From an uncultured Eubacteriales bacterium (lineage in GTDB: Bacteria > Bacillota > Clostridia > Oscillospirales > Acutalibacteraceae): DNA of 7,647 bases. The position numbers and the translations under genes are program-made. The stretch is taken from the NCBI GenBank assembly GCA_934636435.1, contig CAKUAQ010000069.1:1-7647 (forward strand), written 5' to 3'. The notes below the pieces were generated by a model. That model made no database searches. It saw only the letters and a program-made list of their open reading frames with translations, and had not been told where the DNA came from. Every line of letters begins with the position of its first letter. Positions within the stretch are counted from its first letter, which is position 1. Positions 1 through 4,605 of the stretch are shown in pieces.

Positions 1-2
1 GA

Positions 3-1373
3 TTAGAGGATAAGGACGGAATTGCGAAAGAGGAATATCGCATTTATGAATTGCCATACGATGCGGCCGGCACCCCCGTGTGCGACGTGACGGCAACAGA
101 GGATACGACGCTTTATGTATTGTTTGATGAAATGTTGCTAAATGAGGATGTGCAGATTACGCGGGATGAATGCTGTCGGGCCGTCAAGTATGAGTTGAGG
201 ACCGGCAGCTATCGGTTGAAGTTTTTTGAAGTGTACTGCATGAAATACATCAAATTGTTTGTGGCACATGGAAACTTAAAAGTAAACCGCGTGCAGCTTA
301 TCACATACATGCACCCGCAAGTGGATTATCCGGTCGGACAAACAGACACGGATCGTTACGCTGTGATGAATGCTGCGATCAATACCTTTCGCGCAAATGC
401 GGTAGATCTGCTTACGGACTGCCCGTCAAGGGAGAGAGGAGGATATCTTTGCGACAGCTTTTTTTCCGGTCGTACGGAGCATCTTCTGACAGGTAAGAAT
501 CTGGTGGAAAACAGTTTTTTGCAGAATTTCCTGCATGAAAAGAACTATCAGTGCATAGCGGCAGGGATGGTGCCGATGTGTTATCCGGCAGATCATTTGG
601 ATGGGGTGTATATTCCGAATTGGGGACTGTGGCTGATACTGGAATTGGCGGAATATCTGGAACGAACCGGAGATCAGGCACTGATAGAGGAATATCGGGA
701 AAAAGCAATTGGAATTATTGAGTTTCATAGAAGGCTGGAAGGTACAGAGTATTTGATGACACATATTCCGGAAGGGGTGTTTGTGGAATGGTCTCATGCG
801 AATGAGATGGTACAGGATATTAATTTTCCTTCCAATATGCTTTATTATGCGGCTTTGAGGGCAGCCTCTAAAATATACAGGGATCCTTTTTATGCAGATC
901 ATGCAGAAAAGGTGAAAGAAGCAGTTATTCAATATGCGTATAATGGCAGATTTTTCTGCGATCATGCCAAGATGGAAAAGAAAGAGATTCATACCGTAGA
1001 TGAGAGCAGTGAAGCTTGTCAATACTACGCATTTTGCTTTGGAATCGCTGATAAAGAGAGCTTGCCGGAACTCTTTGAATGCTTGCTTACGGATTTTACA
1101 GAAAAAAGGCATATAGAAAATAAATACCCGGATATTTGTTTTGCTGAACTTTTTATCGGAATTCCGTTACGTATTGAAATGCTCTTAAGATACGAACGAT
1201 ATGAGGATGCTTACCGGGAGATTATGGCATATTATCTTTCGAACGCAAAGCAGACAGGTACGTTATGGGAAGTGCATAGAATATCAAGCTGTAATCACGG
1301 CTTTTCTTCTGTGGCCGCTTATTGGCTGGAGGAAATTAAGAACAGAAAGGTGATTCAGGTGCTCAAATACTAG
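3..1373 (+). CDS. GH78-like alpha-L-rhamnosidase, 3' part (5' end outside window)
   Basis: The frame is open from the first complete codon at position 3, with no start codon needed, so the gene begins upstream; 456 residues are visible. Residues ~1-110 look like the beta-sandwich that precedes the catalytic domain, and ~115-440 like the (alpha/alpha)6 barrel. The signature DCPSRERGGYLCD (417-455) has the D..E..D spacing (0, +5, +12) of the conserved acidic residues of GH78 enzymes; its Glu (432-434) is the candidate general acid. Near the end, TLWE (Glu at 1269-1271) and SCNHGF (His at 1296-1298) match the late-barrel motifs that carry the candidate base and a substrate-site His. GH78 enzymes remove terminal alpha-L-rhamnose by inversion. 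The protein ends about 25 residues after NHGF, so the usual C-terminal beta-sandwich of GH78 proteins appears absent. It is the first visible gene of a three-gene operon. The family call is firm; substrate is inferred. Confidence 0.88.
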   Translation, partial: LEDKDGIAKEEYRIYELPYDAAGTPVCDVTATEDTTLYVLFDEMLLNEDVQITRDECCRAVKYELRTGSYRLKFFEVYCMKYIKLFVAHGNLKVNRVQLITYMHPQVDYPVGQTDTDRYAVMNAAINTFRANAVDLLTDCPSRERGGYLCDSFFSGRTEHLLTGKNLVENSFLQNFLHEKNYQCIAAGMVPMCYPADHLDGVYIPNWGLWLILELAEYLERTGDQALIEEYREKAIGIIEFHRRLEGTEYLMTHIPEGVFVEWSHANEMVQDINFPSNMLYYAALRAASKIYRDPFYADHAEKVKEAVIQYAYNGRFFCDHAKMEKKEIHTVDESSEACQYYAFCFGIADKESLPELFECLLTDFTEKRHIENKYPDICFAELFIGIPLRIEMLLRYERYEDAYREIMAYYLSNAKQTGTLWEVHRISSCNHGFSSVAAYWLEEIKNRKVIQVLKY

Positions 1374-1375
1374 TT

Positions 1376-1382
1376 GAGGAGG
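1376..1382 (+). promoter_or_regulatory. Ribosome binding site fixing the start of the second gene
   Basis: GAGGAGG lies 6 nt before ATG 1389. An in-frame TTG at 1374 would place this Shine-Dalgarno sequence inside the coding region, so ATG 1389 is the preferred start. The site begins 3 nt after the stop codon of the GH78-like gene, which is consistent with coupled translation in an operon. Confidence 0.8.
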
Positions 1383-1388
1383 GTTGAA

Positions 1389-3260
1389 ATGAGTTTGTAC
1401 GATAGATTAACCTATGAAGCAGAGAGGATGGGAGGGGAATATAACTGGCTTGGAAATCTGCGCTGGTATGTGAGTGAGGAAAAAGCGGGATATTTTTCTT
1501 TTCGCTGCATTTCCGATCTGCCGGGTATGACCCATGAGGAATGTGCGGCGATCCGGATGACGAAAAGGTTATTTGAGGTGAATGTGGCAGAACCGGAATC
1601 GGCCAAGTGGATTTATGGAGCCGATTATATTAAGACGGACAAGTTCTCTGTATATATGCCGTTTTATGAATATGGTTGTCTGGTTTATGCGAGACAGCAA
1701 TTGGATATTTTCTATGAGGGAGAGGCATATAGAAAAGATGGAGTCTGCGTGATCAAAAACGGTGCTTATTATATCGGCTTGAAGTCAGACGAGGTATGCT
1801 CCCTGGAAGAAGGGAAGATTACACTACAAATGGATGAGCCACACTGGATAGCATTGGCATTTCATGTTGAAGAGAAGAAAGCGATCGCCGATTGCGGGCG
1901 TTTGTTTGTAACACGGAAACTGGTATTGGCTGATAATAAACTGTTTTGGAACAGGTATCTGGAATCCTGCCCGACGGTGGAGTTGTCACAGGAATATGTA
2001 TACAAGCATGAAGCTTTGAATATAGAAGAACACCATTCCCCGGAAGATTTTCGGAACAGACAGCTATGGCATTATTGGTGCGTCCTTGTAAATGTGAGTG
2101 AGGTGGAATTTAATAAATTCCCGCTTTACATGGCACCGGACAAGATAAATTGGATAGGAACCTGGAGTAATGATGGTCCGCAGTGCATGGCATCACTCTC
2201 TCTGACGAATCAAAAGGAACTTGCTAAGAGACTGATTGTCAGTTATCTGACCAATTCCATGACAGAAAAAGGTGAACTTTCATGGTATATGCACGCAGAT
2301 GGTGTGGGTTGTTATGGCACAAAGGGTGATGTGGGACGCTTCTCTCACGGTGCTCCTTATATGCCACAAGTCGTTGAATATTATATTCGCAATACAGGAG
2401 ATAAAACGATTTTATCCGCTGATGCAGGCGGCATGTCAGTTTATGAAAAGCTAAAAATCTACATGTTGAATCTTCATCCGTTACGCGATATAAATCAGGA
2501 TTCCCTGATCGAGTGGGCGAACTTATGGGAAACCGGATGGGATGACAAAGGCGGTACGTTCTTTGCTTCGGCTTCTCTGGAGGAATGGATGGAGATGGTT
2601 TCCACAGGAACAGATGAAGAAATAGCGGAATTCTATAAGAAACATCAGCGTCCGGTCATTGCAATCGTCGAACAAGTGATTACGCTGTGGTCGCTTTCGG
2701 CAATGTCAAGACTTGCAGCAGGACAGGAGGATGCGGAATCGGAAGAATACTGCCTCCGCATGTATGAGAAAATGAAAAGCGCTGTGGAAAACCGTTGCTG
2801 GAATGAAAGAGACGCTTTCTATTATGATATTGACGTTAAGACAGGAATCCAGACGACGGAGAAGAGCGCAGATGCATTTTATTGGATGAGTTTTGAAGAA
2901 AATCAAGAGCGCAGAAAGGCGCTACTGCAGCATTTAAACAATGAGGATGAGTTTAATTGCTATTACATTCCGATGCTCAGCAAAGACAGCGCGGGGTTCG
3001 ACCGATTCGGATATTGGGGCGGAGGGCACTGGCCGAGAGAGATGTCAATCATCGCAATGGGATTGCATCATTGCGGATATGATGAAAAGGCAATGGAGCT
3101 TTTGGTGCGTGCAATCATGGCGGATGAGGGGAATATCATCCCGGAAGTAAGAGAGGCGATCGAAGGAAAAGCGTCTACACCGGTCACAAAGATGGCATGT
3201 GCAATCATGAATGTGATGGCGCTTTTGGATGTCTCGGAGAAGGTAAAGTGGAGAGGATAG
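1389..3260 (+). CDS. GH63/mannosylglycerate-hydrolase-like six-hairpin glycosidase
   Basis: A 623-residue protein with no signal peptide (MSLYDRLTYEAERMGG), so probably cytoplasmic. Residues ~1-210 look like an N-terminal beta-rich domain and ~220-620 like an (alpha/alpha)6 barrel. The segment EWANLWETGWDD (residues 375-386) matches the W-E-S/T-G-x-D motif of GH63 and MGH1-like enzymes, whose Asp is the catalytic acid; the candidate here is D385 (2541-2543). FGYWGGGHWPRE (540-551) sits where relatives carry a YWRGPxWP-like motif. The candidate catalytic base is E586 (IIPEVREAIEGKAS), placed by its +7 spacing to Gly, as in the EYxxPxTG motif of relatives. Substrate cannot be read from sequence: the clan includes alpha-glucosidases, mannosylglycerate hydrolases and trehalases. 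It starts 15 nt after the GH78-like gene and ends 1 nt before the mutarotase-like gene, so the three probably act on one glycan. Fold and clan are confident; exact family and activity are inferred. Confidence 0.8.
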   Translation: MSLYDRLTYEAERMGGEYNWLGNLRWYVSEEKAGYFSFRCISDLPGMTHEECAAIRMTKRLFEVNVAEPESAKWIYGADYIKTDKFSVYMPFYEYGCLVYARQQLDIFYEGEAYRKDGVCVIKNGAYYIGLKSDEVCSLEEGKITLQMDEPHWIALAFHVEEKKAIADCGRLFVTRKLVLADNKLFWNRYLESCPTVELSQEYVYKHEALNIEEHHSPEDFRNRQLWHYWCVLVNVSEVEFNKFPLYMAPDKINWIGTWSNDGPQCMASLSLTNQKELAKRLIVSYLTNSMTEKGELSWYMHADGVGCYGTKGDVGRFSHGAPYMPQVVEYYIRNTGDKTILSADAGGMSVYEKLKIYMLNLHPLRDINQDSLIEWANLWETGWDDKGGTFFASASLEEWMEMVSTGTDEEIAEFYKKHQRPVIAIVEQVITLWSLSAMSRLAAGQEDAESEEYCLRMYEKMKSAVENRCWNERDAFYYDIDVKTGIQTTEKSADAFYWMSFEENQERRKALLQHLNNEDEFNCYYIPMLSKDSAGFDRFGYWGGGHWPREMSIIAMGLHHCGYDEKAMELLVRAIMADEGNIIPEVREAIEGKASTPVTKMACAIMNVMALLDVSEKVKWRG

Positions 3261-3261
3261 A

Positions 3262-4188
3262 ATGTTTTTAGGTGACAGAAAAACAGGATGCAGGTTTTAT
3301 GAATTCATTTTTCATGGGTTTCGAAGTCTTTTGATTGAAAATAATTGCATTCGAACTGTGATGCTATTGGACAAAGGGACGGATATTATCTCGTTTGTGG
3401 ATAAAAAGACGGACACAGAATTCGTTTGGACAAATCCGATGGGGATTTCCTGCCTGGAGAAAATACGCAAAGGAAATATGGATTCGGACTGTTTTTCGGA
3501 TAATTATGTCGGCGGGTGGTTTGAGATTCTTCCGAATATGGGTGCGCCTTGTATGTTCCGGGGGAAGCATTTTACAGGTCATGGGGAAGTGACGAATCTG
3601 CCATGGGATTATACTGTCCGGAAGGACGGGGAAGAAGAGATAGAGCTCATGTTTCTCACGCGGCTGTCCAAGTATCCCTTTGAACTTCGGAAGTATCTGA
3701 CTGTTAAAGCAGACAGCCCGACTCTGCATTTTCGGGAGGAAGTGATCAATCTGGGCGAAACGCAGATGGAATATACCTGGGCGCATCATCCCAATATCGG
3801 AAAGCCATTCCTGAGTGAAGACTGTGTGATCGAACTTCCGGGTGCCGGGAAAGAACTCCGGGTGTCGGGGGAGGGAAGCAAGGTGAACGAAGTGCTGGAC
3901 TTCGACAATATTCGCGAGGGTTGTGCAATTATCCGAAATGAAAAGACCGGTGTTGGCATTGCGCTTGATTGGGATGTAGAGGTCTACAAACATTGTAAGG
4001 TGTGGCTATGCACCGGAAACAGTTCCGGTCATCATCACCATGGAGGTGCTTATGTGGTTTGCATACTTCCGTGTTCATCTGCGACAATGGATCTGGATAA
4101 AGCCAGTATGAATGGGGAAACGCTCGTGCTGGACGGGCATGGCAAGAAAGAAAGCTTTTTGAATATTCGCGTGGTTAGACGAGCATGA
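3262..4188 (+). CDS. Aldose-1-epimerase (galactose mutarotase)-like protein
   Basis: A 308-residue protein, a usual length for the galactose-mutarotase superfamily, starting at ATG 3262, 1 nt after the previous stop. A GAGAGGA ribosome binding site (3251-3257) overlaps the end of the upstream gene, indicating translational coupling. GGWFEILPNMGAP (~85-97) and the following HFTGHGE (H103, H107, E109) resemble the substrate loop and first catalytic His region of aldose-1-epimerases; WAHHPNIG (H175, H176) corresponds to the second His of the HPYFNL-type motif. I could not place the C-terminal catalytic Glu. No signal peptide or membrane segment is visible. Family members interconvert alpha and beta anomers of free sugars or bind sugars without catalysis; next to inverting glycosidases it plausibly handles the released monosaccharide. 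A run of four His (257-260, GHHHHGG) near the C-terminus is unusual. It is the last gene of the left block. Superfamily is fairly sure; catalytic activity is not. Confidence 0.75.
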   Translation: MFLGDRKTGCRFYEFIFHGFRSLLIENNCIRTVMLLDKGTDIISFVDKKTDTEFVWTNPMGISCLEKIRKGNMDSDCFSDNYVGGWFEILPNMGAPCMFRGKHFTGHGEVTNLPWDYTVRKDGEEEIELMFLTRLSKYPFELRKYLTVKADSPTLHFREEVINLGETQMEYTWAHHPNIGKPFLSEDCVIELPGAGKELRVSGEGSKVNEVLDFDNIREGCAIIRNEKTGVGIALDWDVEVYKHCKVWLCTGNSSGHHHHGGAYVVCILPCSSATMDLDKASMNGETLVLDGHGKKESFLNIRVVRRA

Positions 4189-4213
4189 AAGGGAGAATAG
4201 GAAAGGCTAACGA

Positions 4214-4366
4214 TTAAAGACAGTGCAAAATAAAAATGAAAAGAAAGCTCACGAAATCACAGAAAAGCTTCACACAACGAGCAAAAACTCCCATTCTTCG
4301 TTTTGACAAATTCAAACCGGCGACCTGGGCGGGGGTAAGGCCGTTTAAAGCAGGATGCGGGCGCTG
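4214..4366 (-). pseudogene. C-terminal remnant of a DDE/integrase-core transposase
   Basis: Read on the minus strand, 4363 down to 4313 encodes RPHPALNGLTPAQVAGL. This fits the C-terminal consensus of DDE/integrase-core transposases (RPHxALxGxTPAxxAG), where the motif follows the catalytic Glu helix. The frame then continues through a basic and hydrophobic tail to a TAA stop at 4214-4216. Above 4366 the frame stays open for some codons but shows no recognisable transposase sequence; the catalytic DDE core is absent, so this can only be a fragment. The motif lies in the GC-rich part and the tail in the AT-rich part, so the original C-terminus may end earlier and the tail may be read-through. 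The IS family cannot be assigned. A chance match in a short segment is possible. Confidence 0.5.
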
Positions 4367-4585
4367 GGCAGTCTGTCCTGCGGGCCGAATCCGGAGCCGG
4401 AGTTTGATTTTGCGCCCCACGATTTTGTCTTTTCGTTTGCACTCAACGGCGAGCAGACCGCTGAGCCGCAGTTCTTTTTGACGGAACTGGGCGAAAAAAC
4501 ACGGACGCTGACCGAGAGCTATACCTACCGGGAGATCGTGACCGAACGCAATGTGGTGGAATGTAAAGGAGAGCAGGTGGACTGA
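4355..4585 (+). pseudogene. 3' fragment of an unrecognised gene (5' part missing)
   Basis: An open frame of 76 codons from ATG 4355 to TGA 4583-4585, with G/C-biased third positions like the GH106-like gene downstream. An in-frame TAA at 4346 closes it upstream and no ribosome binding site precedes the ATG. The product (SLSCGPNPEPEFDFAPHD..., ending VVECKGEQVD) looks like the C-terminal tail of a larger protein rather than a small complete one, and its upstream end abuts the transposase-like remnant. It ends 20 nt before the next gene, the spacing expected within an operon. A natural guess is the tail of another glycoside hydrolase or accessory beta-sandwich, but I recognise no family. It could also be a small real gene. 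Its coding character is fairly clear; its pseudogene status is inferred. Confidence 0.5.
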
Positions 4586-4586
4586 A

Positions 4587-4602
4587 GCTGCCGTTCGGCG
4601 GC
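4587..4602 (+). promoter_or_regulatory. Hairpin over the expected ribosome binding site of the GH106-like gene
   Basis: GCTGCC (4587-4592) can pair with GGCGGC (4597-4602) around a GTTC loop: six base pairs, one of them G-U. It ends 3 nt before ATG 4606 and covers the only purine-rich stretch (GGCGG, 4597-4601) close to that start. There is no T-run, so it is not a terminator. It might limit ribosome access or make translation depend on ribosomes finishing the upstream fragment at 4585, but short GC hairpins are common in DNA of this composition. Confidence 0.25.
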
Positions 4603-4605
4603 AAA

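Larger units (their letters stand above)
4189..4605. other. Composition breakpoint with no intact gene
   Basis: This 417-bp stretch separates the mutarotase-like gene from the GH106-like gene. Its left part is AT-rich (20/60 G+C at 4201-4260) and it turns GC-rich abruptly around 4316-4321 (40/60 at 4321-4380). It holds two gene fragments facing each other: a transposase-like remnant on the minus strand and a 3' coding fragment on the plus strand. I see no convincing factor-independent terminator after 4188 and no full promoter before 4606. Confidence 0.7.

Noticed and set aside
1374..1388. TTG 1374 as the start of the GH63-like gene
   Set aside because: It would place the strong GAGGAGG site inside the gene; ATG 1389 has ideal spacing from that site.
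4174..4211. GTTAG...CTAAC inverted repeat after the mutarotase-like gene
   Set aside because: Only five base pairs with a loop of about 28 nt and no T-run; not a credible terminator or IS end on its own.
4303..4308. Perfect TTGACA -35 hexamer upstream of the GH106-like gene
   Set aside because: The sequence 16-18 nt downstream is GC-rich (GACCTGGGCGGGGG region) with nothing like a TATAAT -10 box, so no promoter is supported.
4236..4481. Plus-strand open frame of 81 codons across the junction
   Set aside because: It runs through both the AT-rich and GC-rich parts without codon bias, has a basic low-complexity product, and overlaps the better-supported fragments in other frames.
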